This document shows positions 49,567-60,070 of a stretch of DNA of 64,000 bases, piece after piece (positions within the stretch are counted from its first letter, which is position 1; every line of letters starts with the position of its first letter). This DNA is from Vitellaria paradoxa (lineage: Eukaryota > Streptophyta > Magnoliopsida > Ericales > Sapotaceae). The translations under genes were made by a program, and so were the position numbers. The notes under the pieces were generated by a model. It did no database searches, was not told where the DNA came from, and saw nothing but the letters and a program-made list of their open reading frames with translations. The stretch is taken from assembly GCA_019916065.1 (NCBI GenBank), contig CM034244.1, positions 24,916,471 through 24,980,470 on the forward strand. Reading direction: 5' to 3'.

Positions 49567-49653
49567 GGTCCCGACCGTTTGGAGAGGGGGTCGGGACCGT
49601 CTGAAGTTTTTAACTTTCTGTGGTCCCGACCGTCTGGAGAGGGGGTCGGGACC
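49567..49653 (-). promoter_or_regulatory. Pair of GC-rich palindromes upstream of the LTR TATA box
   Basis: Two hairpins with arms GGTCCCGACC and GGTCGGGACC and 12-nt loops lie at 49567-49598 and 49622-49653, 56-142 nt upstream of the TATA box. The 3' LTR has the same pair at 37411-37442 and 37466-37497. The old solo LTR keeps one clear copy (26435-26466) and a degraded second. Their conserved place suggests a protein-binding or structural role in U3, which is inferred. Confidence 0.6.
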
Positions 49654-50696
49654 GTCCAGCTTTTCCTTCATTGCTCTCTTTCATTCTCTTGGTTGGGTCT
49701 TTGGGCTAGTCTTTTCCATCGAAGATGAGGTTCGAACCATGACTTTTTCTTCGTCTTCTTGGCCCTCTCCATAGCTATAAACTTCGACATCCTTGCCCTT
49801 TTTCCTACAAATAAAACAATAAAAGTATGAGTAATACTATAACACTAAAACTTCAACTTTAATTATTTAAATGCATGAATAAGTGTTGAGTTAGGGAGTT
49901 TGTAATTACACTTTTCAAGTGTAATCAGTGGGCGCCCAAGCTGACACTCAGCCGTGCGCCCAAGGGGCTTGGGCACCCATGCCTTAATTTCTTGGCACCC
50001 AAGGGGCTTGGGCGCCCGACTGTATCCCCCTCGTGCGCCCACAGCCTGGGCCAAGTTTCGGGTTTCATGCCCTATTTTCTGGTTTCATGGTTTTTCACCC
50101 TTGGGTCCTCAAATTGACCATGTTAATGTAAAAATACCTAGAGTTTCAAGTTTCTAACATCAACACAAAGTTCTTAGGCTCCAAACAAAATCATAAATTT
50201 AAGTTTTCATCAACCACAAGGCAAGTTATGGATCAAAACACCACTTTCACTCTCTCAACCTATACATATATATATACATGTATATAAGTCCCATTTTCTT
50301 CCATACATGAAACCAACACTCAAAGAGGGTTTTCTAATGGTAATCTACTCCTTGTTACACAACACATATGTAAGAATGAGGCATTAAATCCCTACCTCAA
50401 GTGGTAAGACGATAGATCAACATGAAGGTGTCTTGAGCTTCCAAACCCTCAAAATTTGATGGACTCAATCTCTTCTCTCCTTGATCAAAACTACAAACAA
50501 ATTACATAGAGAGGTTTCTTAAGGTTCTAATTACAATCTTGCAAAAGGAATTTGGATTTCATGAAGGGTGGAAGAACCTACCTTGAAATCTCTACCCGAT
50601 GGTCTTGTTCTTCTCCTTTGTTCTTCCTCTTTGCTTCTCACCCGATTCTCCCTTCTCCAACCCACTTCTTTCTCTCTATCTTGCATCATACACACT

Positions 50697-50716
50697 AATA
50701 TATATATATATATATA
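50697..50716. repeat. (TA)n microsatellite in the Tekay-like solo LTR
   Basis: About ten TA units. A matching, longer tract lies in the related LTR at 57660-57682. Confidence 0.9.
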
Positions 50717-51106
50717 ACCAATATTTTAATCCCCAAATAGTGTCTTCTAGATTTTTCCATCCCCCTAGCCCTAATATAGGTGTATAGGGGTGAGGGGTCA
50801 ACTGAAAATTGCAGAACAACACTTATCTGTCAAATCCACTATGCCTTGGGCACCCAAGCTCTTCTCAAGTGGGCGCCTAAGACCTTGGGTGCACAAGCTC
50901 TTTTCAGTTGGGTGCCCAAGGTTCCCCCCCATTTTTCAGCACTTGGCCAAAATGTCACTTTTGACTTCATAACCAATTTTCTTCAAAGTTCTCAACTCCA
51001 AAACACCATAAATGATCCATACCACTAAATTAACATATCTTAACTTCCAAAACACATCAAAAACCATATAATAATACTAATACAAAGTCTGGGGTATTAC
51101 ACAAGA

Positions 51107-52730
51107 CGTCTAGGTAGTTTTGAATTTTCTCCAAGGCCAATGGAAGAGAGGTTTTGTTAAATTTCTCCATTGCCTCAGTAAATGGAGTAAGATGGAATTT
51201 GTGAATGGTTTTAACGGTGAATCATACTCCTCTTTAATTGATGGGGTAATTGAAGAATAAATAGGATCAAAACCAGCAGAGACATAAGCGGTAGTCAAGG
51301 AAAATCAGCCTATAAGTTGATCTAAAAGGGCTTAAGCACAAGATAGTATCTCCTTGTTGGAGGCCAGTTCATTAGTTATATTGGCCTACAAAAATTAAAA
51401 TCCTAAGTTCGATATTTTAATAAGGAATTCAGAAGGTATGATAATAAGACCAATATGTATACCTGATCTTTTGATAAAGTACTTTTTGAATCAATTTCAA
51501 CTCATTTCATAGTAGTCTTAGTTTGGGTCTACCTAGATGGAGGGGTTAGTTTTCCTTTTGTTGATTTCAATTTCTTCAGCTTATGTAGGTTCTCTTCTTC
51601 TTCATCATCTCCATCTTCTTCTTCACTGGTATTCGTAGTTAAACGTCTAGAAGGAGGTGTTGGAAACCAAAAAAGTGATTCTGATTTAGAAGAGTAATAT
51701 GCATAGGTAAACAAGAAATACCGATTCAGGGGTGCAATCTACACGATCCTATAATGAAGGAAGTGCTCTGTGTCCCAAGTTACTGATTGAAACCCAATAA
51801 GAGTGACTTCAAGATTCATTCTCTTATGAAGAAGAGAAGAAATGGTGAAATTGGCCGAATGTAGTGGAGGAGGCCGCCTTCTAGGATACTTTATGTATTT
51901 ATCCTGACATAAGGGGAAATCCCTCTTTTATGGCCTTACCTTACTTTTTTTGCCCACCTATTCTAGGCTGATAAGAATTGCTAAGCATAATTCTCCTCAT
52001 AATAATATTTTACTTGGATTTCAATAATAAAGATTTGGTGTGGGTTCCATTTCATGTCGTAGAATTTCTCAAATTTAACAATTGAATCATATTGCCGATC
52101 AGTGGATGGTGTACTTCTTGCATATATAATTTGCTTGGGTGTATCCTACGAAATAGAATTCACGGATTCAGAATCTTTAAGATGCAGTGGCTTTTTTAGG
52201 AGCCTCTTTAAAAACACTTTTTACAAGTTCTAGTTTGCTTATCTCAATGCAACCCTGCCACCATCAAATGAAAGTGAGAAGAGATGAAGAATAAGGTTTA
52301 AAATTTGAGAATTTAAACTTTGACCTCAATTTATGAAAACGGGCTGATATTTTTTATACCTCTTTATTTGACTCGAATATCGGCTGACCAAGTAAACCAT
52401 AGTTGGCCGATTCAAGCGTTGGGAAGGGAACAACTTGGATAAGGCCAAATTGCCAGGTAATGAAATTGGCCAGGTAAAGCTCAACTCCGTAATGAGAGTT
52501 AGTGGAGGAGTCAAAGACTAAATTATGAGATAGATCATAGATGATAAAGTAGGAAGCATAAATATGGTCTAGGAGTTTTCGTCAAATTTCTCAAGGCCTT
52601 CGAGGGTAGAAAGACGAAATCAAGATGGCCCAAATGACCAACCATGGAAAGGAATAAAATGCTCTGAAGATAAGGTCGAAAGTGTATAGCTGATTGGGTG
52701 CATTCCATGTTAAATTACTATGTTCATTTA
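51107..52730 (-). pseudogene. Middle part of the Tat antisense ORF, decayed
   Basis: Minus-strand fragments include STNSHYGVELYLANF and ITWQFGLIQVVPFP (~52510-52430), which resemble the end of the plant mobile domain (a Q-x-G-x-x-Q-x-x-P pattern). An acidic/basic stretch TSEEEDGDDEEEENLHKLKK follows at ~51645-51560 and an open piece at 51298-51110. This continues at 34334 across the nested solo LTR. Stops and shifts are frequent. Confidence 0.6.
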
Positions 52731-52732
52731 AC

Positions 52733-54250
52733 TGTTAGTTGGACCTTTATTTGCCATTATTATTATAAAATAAGCATATTGATGCACTTATGGGATTTTG
52801 CAAGGTTACATGCTCAAACTTAAGGAAATGGGTGCAAAAAGGAGTTAGAAAAGTAAAGAGATAAAGAAGAAAGCTAAGGAAGAGGACCATGGGCACCCCA
52901 CTTGAGGATGGGCGCCCCACTCTTCATCAGGTGGGCGCTCACAGAGTGCTGGTTTTGAAGGGGAAAGTCAGGCCCAAAAGGCATTTCATCAAACAGTTGG
53001 AGGAACCATAGCATGGGTGCCCCACCTAGACCCTTGGGCGCCCCACTCTTCATTAGGTGGGTGCCCATAGAGAGAGAGTTTTTGACCGCTTTTATGCCAT
53101 TCTTTGAGGACTTCATCAAACACTTGGACCTTTGGGCGCCCCACATCAACCATGGGTGCCCATGATGTCTTCTCCAACATATGTTCAGAATAAAATTTGA
53201 GTTGTAATTTTACCTTTATGCCCTCGCAATTTATGTATAAATATAAAAGGGCAAATTTCTGATGTACTGAGGTAAAAAAAAAAAAAAAAAAACCCTACGC
53301 ACTTCTTCTTTTTGCTTAGTTTAGTTTAGATTAGGGTTAAGGTTTTGATTTCGCTTTGGGTTGTTCAAGCTTTGTTTCATCTTTGCATTAAGATTAACTT
53401 GTAAGTTACTTTCGTTACTTTGTTTTAATTGAAGGTTCATTATCTTCTATAACTTTGTTCTTTATTTTCACTTCGTAGTATTTCGTAGTCTTTGTTTGTG
53501 ATTGATTTATTTTCGAAATCGCTCTAAGCCTTTTCGATCTACTTCGTTTTCGTGTTTTGTTGCATGATGAAGATGATGTTCTTTTCGAAAGGCTTTGTTC
53601 ATGCTTTCACAATGTTAGGCTAGGGTTTTTCTTGGTTTTAACCTAGGAATGTAATCGAATCGAAGGAGTTGAATTCGGATAGTTCGAACTGAAATTTGTT
53701 TATCATCTTTTGAATAAAGACGTAAGGATCGTAATCCTAGATTAATTTTCGCAAACGAATCACCTATGATAAAGTTGAACTTCGGTTATAATCGTGTAAA
53801 TCGAAGGTCAATTCCATGTCCCGGTGATTTCGAATTTGATTTCAAAACCCTAGATTAGCGATCTCCTTACGAAAAATGGTTTTCGATTGTTAAATCTTCC
53901 GACCTAATATTACAGGTGTAAGAATTAGGTTGTGTTAATTACATATCCGAATTCAGCCCTTTGAGGACATTACAGGATTAGGTTAAGGCCAAGTATTACC
54001 ATTCACACAGTTTCTTTAAGTTCAATTTACGTAGTTTGTTAAAGTTTGCATCTTCGTGTTTTCGTTTTTCATCTAATTGGTGTTTTCAATTTTCAAATCA
54101 TCATCTCAATTCCTTATTCGAAAACTCCAAAAAGATTTTCATCTTTTCTTTTTAAGATTTTCGCAAGTGTTTTCGAAACCAAGTTTTCCAAAGATTTAGT
54201 CACACCCTTACTCCCTGTGAAAAATGACCTAGGACTCACCTAGACTAAAC
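52733..54250 (+). mobile_element. LTR-like insertion (solo LTR or fragment), ends uncertain
   Basis: This ~1.5-kb block interrupts the antisense ORF between its two mobile-domain pieces. It has LTR-like features on the plus strand: a TATA box TATAAATATAAAAG at 53236-53249, an 18-A run at 53275-53292, and a U5-like stretch with words such as CCGGTGATTTCGAA that recall Athila LTRs. The upstream part has several GGGCGCCCCAC words. I could not find matching target duplications or certain ends. Confidence 0.45.
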
Positions 54251-54336
54251 TCAACCGACCTCTTATACTTGAGAGTGAGCCACTACCAAATTAGAGAGTG
54301 GACAATAGCAATATTTGAAGCAAGATTCAAAATTAG

Positions 54337-54852
54337 CTAGTAGAGAAGGGCCAATGATAATACAAACCCATAGGTTAAACATTGATTTCTGAAATTACAA
54401 GAGAAAGTAGGCCGATATTTAGGAAAATATATTTGGAGCCACATTTGAAGTATCCAAATCAGCCCTCCACAATTGGAAAAAGAATTCTTGACAAGACTAC
54501 CCATGCCTATATATAAGGGTGATAAAATTAAGGGTGCTAGGGCTAATTTCTTACCATCGGCCAGAAAAAAGCTAGGCCGAAGTATTCTTTGGCTATTTAT
54601 TAAGAGATACAGCAAAAAATACATATATTTATAAAGCCACATGGCCAAGAAATTTGTGTGTTCATATTTACTAACATCTCCTTCAACTATACAAGAATCA
54701 AGACACTTAGAATAAGTATTCTGCTCCCTAGAACCATTACATGGAATACCTTGGTCAATGTCCTCTTCAGCTCGAATAAGTGCATTGGCATCAAGTCCTA
54801 TAGGACTTAAGTCAATCAAGGCTAATAAGCCATGTAAATAAGATGACATCAA
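54337..54852 (-). pseudogene. Tat antisense ORF, plant mobile domain (PMD) part
   Basis: 171 codons, opposite in strand to gag-pol. The pattern HTNFLAMWLYKYMYF, then LADGKKLALAPLILSPLYIG, then WILQMWLQIYFPKYRPT fits the aminotransferase-like plant mobile domain (PF10536), found both in host MAIN-type proteins and in antisense ORFs of Tat retrotransposons. Its place between pol and the 3' LTR of this element, with two more pieces downstream on the same strand, marks it as the retrotransposon's own ORF. The downstream part is cut by the ~53-kb insertion. Confidence 0.75.
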
Positions 54853-55544
54853 GTCAAAGTTAAAATAAAAGGTGTTGGTTGATGTAGACCAAAAATAAAG
54901 GGTAGCAAAAAAAAGGTTTTTTTAGCAAAATACTTAATTTTGAGAGCTATATGGCCTCAAAAATACTTACATTTTGCTAGACTGAGGCCATGTTAGGCTT
55001 TAGCCTGTTAGCCCATTCTACCTAAGCATTATGGACTATTGGTTTTTTAGACCACGACTAATTTCTAATGGTTTTTTAGGTAGGAGAATGCTCTAAGCTC
55101 TAGAAGAGAAGATTTTCTCCATTTAACAATGAGTGAAGATGATAAAGATCAGGTGGAGGCAAATTAAAGAAACATTAAACAAGGACCCAAAACAAATGAA
55201 TCAAAAGGAAAAGAAAAAGAAAAGGAAACTAATACCTCTCTATGTGGATGAGTAAACTTTTCACCAGAGAGGGGCCTGATATCCTTGCCTTTCTCTATAT
55301 CCTTGCTAAGAAACAACTTCTTCTAGTCCTTTTCAGCAATGGCAATAACTCAATAAAAAATAGAATGGCTAAGAGTAGAGAGGTTGTGAGAGAACTAGAA
55401 ATGCTAAAAGTGGTATTTAGAGTATTATTTGGGTTTATTTACGTGAGTCGGGTTGGTGAAAAGCTAGTTTTGAAATGATGCTTTGTGCAAGGATGATGTC
55501 ATCAAAGCCGTCTTCCCAGTATAAAATCCGAAAAGATGATTTGA
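54853..55544. other. Tat 3' non-coding region with possible polypurine tract
   Basis: No convincing gene. Two short frames (55242-55478 and 55475-55675) show no recognisable motif, and the second runs into the LTR. Just before or at the LTR edge is TTTGATGGGGGGC (~55540-55551), a likely polypurine tract. Confidence 0.5.
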
Positions 55545-56588
55545 TGGGGGGCATTATTTATCCCTATAAACCTTCATCCAACTATGGAATGACACGTGGC
55601 CTAACACCACCAGGGGTTTTAATGGTGATAGTTGCTAAAGATTTGAAAATTAATAAAAAAGGCTTTCAAGGCTAATCAAACAAGCCATTCTAAAGATCCT
55701 TAGCATGCATCGGCTAAGAATTAAGGCCGATGTTAAATAGTTTTGAGAAAAGTAGAGGGAATTATATTTGGAGGATGGTCGATCACAATGTCAAAGTAGT
55801 TAAAAAGCTATAACAATATCGAACTATGAATGGATTTGATCTAAAGAGTGAAGTCAATCAGCTAGTTAGGTCAATGATAGCTACATGTGAACTGATGTAT
55901 CTTTATTTTTTAGCAATATCTGAGGGAAGTTAGTATCAGCCAAAGTAACCATTGTCAATGATTTTTGATAACTGTCACATCCTAAGAATCCAAGAACAAA
56001 TATGACACCTGGCCATGTTTTCCTAAATATATAATTAAGAGAGACATGTAGATAAACTGCTTCTGTTTATGACTATAAGTAACAAAAACGAAGGCTGATA
56101 AAGGGTTCCTCAACCCACAACATCCACTGCAGAACCTTTATTTTCAAGTTATTTTTGTATTTCCTAGCACTAGTTACGAGTAGCGTAGTTTAGATCTTCT
56201 AACTCTCTGTGTTATTATCAAAACTGTGTCCTCACACAGTTTCTGATCACCTATATATCTTTTCTTTTGAATAAAAGTTGATGTTTTCTAGTTCAACAAA
56301 GGCTCAGGTACAGGTATTTATGGCCCTTTCTTGATTATGATTCTTCTCTTCTACTTTATTTTCAATTTGGTTATTGTTTGCTCTTGTTAATTACTATACA
56401 CAGTGGAAAAGTTCTCTTAGAGGCAAAAAATCCCACTTTTTTAGTCACCTGATTCTTGTTCTATATCTTCACATATTATGATTATTTTTTTTATCCTGGG
56501 ACGCACGCCTGCACACATACCATAAATACTTTTAGTGAAAAACCATGAAAGGATGAGCAGTTGTTGGTGGTTATGTTGAGCATAAACA
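55545..56588 (+). repeat. 3' LTR of the Tat element
   Basis: Homologous to 23550-24543. The start is approximate because the 5' LTR seems to lack some bases there. It ends CATAAACA right before the ATTTG target copy (56589-56593). Confidence 0.83.
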
Positions 56589-56593
56589 ATTTG

Positions 56594-57351
56594 TAAAAAT
56601 AAGTATGTATGTATGAGAATCAGTGTTTTGAAAGGAAACGAATTTGGAAAAACTTTGTGGATCAATTCAATGAAAGTTTTTGTGATATTATAAGAATATA
56701 TATATATATATATATAATCAAAGCCCAGTTAACTTGTACAGTTGAATTCTTTGGATAGCTAGTCTCTTCTTCCCCTTTGTTCATGTGAAGTACTTGCATG
56801 ACTTGCATCTCTCTCTCTCTCTCTCTCTATCAACTTAAATTAGGCTTGGAATCCTCCATTTCTCCTTGTATTTCCTTGCACACTCACATATGAAATATAT
56901 ATACACACACATATATATCACAGTTGAAATGGTGGACTTTTTAGTTTATTTTTTTTTATAATTTTTCGTAGCGAAACTTCAAAAGAACTGAACTGGAGTT
57001 TCATCTTTTGCAAAGATAGATGCTTTAGGTATGATAAGAAGGCCTTTTAGATTCTTAGAATAGACCCAAATGGGTAAGATTGTTATTGATTTTTCTCTTA
57101 AGAGAAAAGGACTATCACCCAAGCTTACTATGGCACTTAGAAAACCACCGGTTAATGCCGAGATTGTTGGTTTTGAGTCAAACCGAAACAAAGAGGTAAT
57201 AGAAAATAGGATACAATCATGCACGTAAAGTTTATATATTCCGATCACGATGTAAAGTTTTAGCCCGAGAAATGGCATCTTAAATGTGAGATTATCGACC
57301 AGAGATTTGTCGGAGCTTTAGCTTTCATTGGAAACTATACTAGAAATCGTC
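56594..57351. other. Spacer between the Tat and Tekay-like elements
   Basis: Contains (TA)n at 56697-56715, (CT)n at 56810-56828 and TA/CA-rich words near 56895-56920. A 99-codon minus-strand frame (56979-57278) has no family I recognise and no context, so I do not call it a gene. This sequence was once continuous with 23043-23544. Confidence 0.55.
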
Positions 57352-59942
57352 TGTAATACCCCAGACTTTGTCTTAATATGAGTATATGGTTTTTTATGTA
57401 TTTTAGAAGTCAAGAAATGTTAATTTAGTGATATGGATCATTTATGGTGTTTTGGAGTTGAGAACTTTGAAGGAAATGGGTTATGCAGTCAAAGGTGACA
57501 TTTTGACCAAGTGCTAGAAAAATGGGGGGAACCTTGGGTGCTCACCTGAAAAGAGCTTGTGCGCCCATTTTTCCAGCCGAGCCTTACCCTATTAACACCT
57601 ATACCTAGCTAGGGGTGAAGGGAGACCTGAGAATCACTATTTAGGGGTCTAAAATATTGTTATATATATATATATATATATATTTGGTTGATTTGATGCA
57701 AGAGAGAGAGAGAGAGAGTGGCTTGGAAGAAGAGAGAATTTAGGTGAGAAGCAAAGGAAGAACAAAGGAGGAACCGGGTGGAGATTCAAAGGTAGGTCTT
57801 CCAAATCTTCATAGAACTCAAATTCCTTCTGCAAAATTAAAATTAGAACCCTAAGAAACCTTCTTATGTCATTTATTTTTAGTTTTGATCAAGGAGGGAG
57901 AAGATAGAGGCCATCAAAGTTTGAGGGTTTGGAAGCTCAAGACACCTTCTTGTTGATTTATCATTTTACCACTTGAGGTAGGGATTTAATGCCTCATTCT
58001 TACATATGTGTTGTGTAACAAGGAGTAGATTACCATTAGAAAACCCTCTTTAAGTGTTGGTTTCATGTATGGAAGAAAATGGGAGTTATACACATGTCTA
58101 TATATATGTATAGGTTGAGAGAGTGAAAGTAGTGTTTTGATCTATAACTTGACTTGTGGTTGATGAAAACTCAAATTTTTTATTTTGTTTGAAGCCTAAG
58201 AACCTTGTGTTGATGTTAGAAACTTGAAAATTGAGTTATTTTTACAATAACTTGGTCAATTTGGGGGTCCCAAGGGTGAAAAACCATGAAACCAAAAAAT
58301 AGGGCATGAAAACCGAAACTTGGCCTAGGCTGTGGGCGCACGAGGGCACACGAGGAGGACACAGTCAGGCACCCAAGCCCTTGGGCACCCAAGAAATTAA
58401 GGCATGGGTGCCCAAGCCTCTTGGGCGCACGGCTGAGTATCAACTTGGGCGCCCACCGAGCCTAGGTCACTTTTCCTAACTTTGTTTAGTTTAACCTCCT
58501 ACCTTAGGCTTATGAAAATTTTAGTAACATGTTTTTATGTAAAACTTTTACTTAATTAATTGCATGGATTTTAAAAGGGAAAATGAGCTTTAAAGGGTGA
58601 TTAAAGATTGGTTATCTTAAGCTAATGGGACTCAACTTGCAAGGGTGATTGAATGTTACTTGAATTGCATGAATTGGAAGATTACTTTGAGATTAAAGTC
58701 TTAACCAATTAGAATTGTTATTATGCCTTGATGTAAACTAAACATTGAAGTTTATGAACTTGTGGTTGATTAAATAATATGTGACTTGACAAAAGGGAAC
58801 TCATGTTCATAATATTGAACAATGTTGAATAGTTAACGATTCTTGATCAATGTTGTTATGTGATGAATTGTGGGATGAACCGAAATGTGGAAATATGTTG
58901 TGGGAAAGTTTATGAGGTTGAATGTGAACCTATGAATGATGAAATGTTATGGGATGAATGATTGTTTGTGTGTGCTAGGGGCCGTGGTGGGGTGCGGTAA
59001 ATAGGAAGGGTTTAGAGAGTACCCTCGGGTTAAAAGTCCCGGAATCTGCGCAGGGTTTGGTGTCAATGCCAGTGGGTTAGTAGCCCACAACATTGTGTGT
59101 GTTTTGGCTCCTCGTGGCCCTGGACGGCGATCCTAAACAATGACGTCAGTTTATCGTTTCTGTTGGGTATTGGCCCATAAAAAATGATAGTGTGTATGCA
59201 CCCATCCCCTAATGATTTGTTTGGTTGTGGTTGTACTATGTGATAATGAATGGATGATGATGTGAATACGTTTACTTGCTTGAATATTATTCAAATGATA
59301 AAGTGGTGTTGAATTGTGAATGGAATTGGAGTTTGAATTGCAAAACATAAACATTAACCAAAATTTAAAATCTTAAACTTTGGCATTGTTGAATGAACTT
59401 ATGTTTCCACTTATTTTGACATGGTTATGTTAATGAAATGTTATGACTCTAGAAAATGTTAAAATGACTAACCTTACTTGAGACGCATTGCATGATTAGA
59501 TTTGCATTTCATATATGTTATTTTGAGACATTGTGGACACAAGTGGACCCGTGCTCACGTCCCTACAGACTTTGATGCAGGTACAGGCAATAACCACCAA
59601 GTGGGCTAATGGGGTTGGACTAGGAAGTTATGCACGAGCCCTACCAAGCTTAACAAAGCTCTTGGTCATCTAGTTTAAATTTCTTTTGGGGTTGTAATAT
59701 TGTACTTTTCTAAACTTTTTTGGTTTGGTTGTAATGGCCTTAAGGCCTAAGTTATGTAATTTGGAAATGGTGTATGGAGTTTATGACATGGCAATAGTCA
59801 AGTTTAAACTTATGTTATTCTATCTTATGTCTCGGGCTCACTAGCTTACGTTGTGTTGCTCTGATCACAGGATTGGTCATGTTAGTGCATGTTGTGTGTG
59901 TTTATCATTCACCCCTTGAGTCTCGTGATCCGAGGCGTGATA
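57352..59942 (+). repeat. 5' LTR of the Tekay-like element (~2.6 kb)
   Basis: It begins TGTAATACCCCAGAC and ends CGAGGCGTGATA (the solo copy ends GTGACA). It matches the solo LTR at 34335-51101 in reverse. At ~58440-58490 it keeps the uninterrupted sequence GGGCGCCCACCGAGCCTAGG, the empty counterpart of the Athila insertion site. Confidence 0.92.
57660..57718. repeat. (TA)n and (GA)n microsatellites in the LTR
   Basis: A TA tract at 57660-57682 followed by a GA tract at ~57701-57718. The TA tract may serve as a TATA region for the LTR promoter; that is a guess from position. Confidence 0.85.
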
Positions 59943-59944
59943 GG

Positions 59945-59956
59945 TTGTATCAGAGC
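59945..59956 (+). other. Primer-binding site, tRNA-iMet type
   Basis: TTGTATCAGAGC, 2 nt after the LTR, matches the common plant primer site TGGTATCAGAGC (complement of the initiator tRNA-Met 3' end) except for one base. Confidence 0.8.
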
Positions 59957-60070
59957 ACTAAGTCAGAACACCTAGGGACATGGGAAGTCTTGCATCTCAT
60001 ATTGCATGCTTGAATGTGATATAATTGGATTTTTATCTTGGAACCTAATTTGTCTGGTTTAAATTTTTAG

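Larger units (their letters stand above)
36192..49927 (-). mobile_element. Young, nearly complete Athila-type Ty3/gypsy retrotransposon
   Basis: 13,736 bp bounded by a perfect target duplication GTGGG (36187-36191 and 49928-49932). Read on the minus strand: 5' LTR (49927-48326), tRNA-Asp primer site, gag-pol, integrase continuation in another frame, env-position ORF, a small acidic ORF, polypurine tracts and 3' LTR (37771-36192). The LTRs differ by about three substitutions, one A and one 21-bp repeat unit, so insertion was recent. The only obvious lesion in gag-pol is a frameshift in integrase near 43435. Tat/Athila placement rests on the tRNA-Asp primer site, a DLGA protease, no chromodomain and an ORF between pol and the 3' LTR. 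Confidence 0.95.
48326..49927 (-). repeat. 5' LTR of the Athila element (1602 bp)
   Basis: Nearly identical to the 3' LTR. Differences I could see: C for T at ~48588 and ~48876, one extra A at ~48985, one extra ~21-bp repeat unit (with CACAACC for CGTAACC or CGCAACC) around 49040, and T for C at ~49579. It carries the promoter that would drive the full transcript. Confidence 0.97.
34335..51101 (-). mobile_element. Solo LTR of a Tekay/Del-like element, split by the Athila insertion
   Basis: The two halves, 34335-36191 and 49928-51101, join into one ~3.0-kb LTR in reverse orientation: TGTAATACCCCAGAC.. to ..GGGTGTGACA on the minus strand. It matches the LTR at 57352-59942. The target duplication CAAGA is perfect (34330-34334 and 51102-51106). 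No internal sequence is left, so it is a solo LTR. It sits inside the antisense ORF of the Tat element. It contains (TA)n tracts near 34868-34886 and 50697-50716 and repeated GGGCGCCCAAG-like words. Confidence 0.93.
23550..56588 (+). mobile_element. Old Tat-lineage Ty3/gypsy retrotransposon, split by nested insertions
   Basis: This outermost element is bounded by a perfect 5-bp target duplication, ATTTG, at 23545-23549 and 56589-56593. Its two LTRs (23550-24543 and ~55545-56588) are clearly homologous but strongly diverged. The order on the plus strand is LTR, primer site, gag, RT, two RNase H-like regions, integrase, then an ORF on the opposite strand with a plant mobile domain, then LTR. 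A second RNase H and an antisense ORF between pol and the 3' LTR are marks of Tat-lineage elements. All frames carry many stops. Its length is inflated by a solo LTR (25256-26800), a Tekay-like solo LTR (34335-51101) with an Athila inside it, and an LTR-like piece near 53 kb. Confidence 0.88.

Noticed and set aside
49863..50157. Frames rich in P, R and G in the Tekay-like solo LTR
   Set aside because: They arise from repeated GGGCGCCCAAG words and are not conserved in the related LTR.
54337..54852. Host MAIN-like PMD gene
   Set aside because: It lies inside the Tat element between pol and the 3' LTR, with collinear decayed continuation pieces, as expected of the element's antisense ORF.
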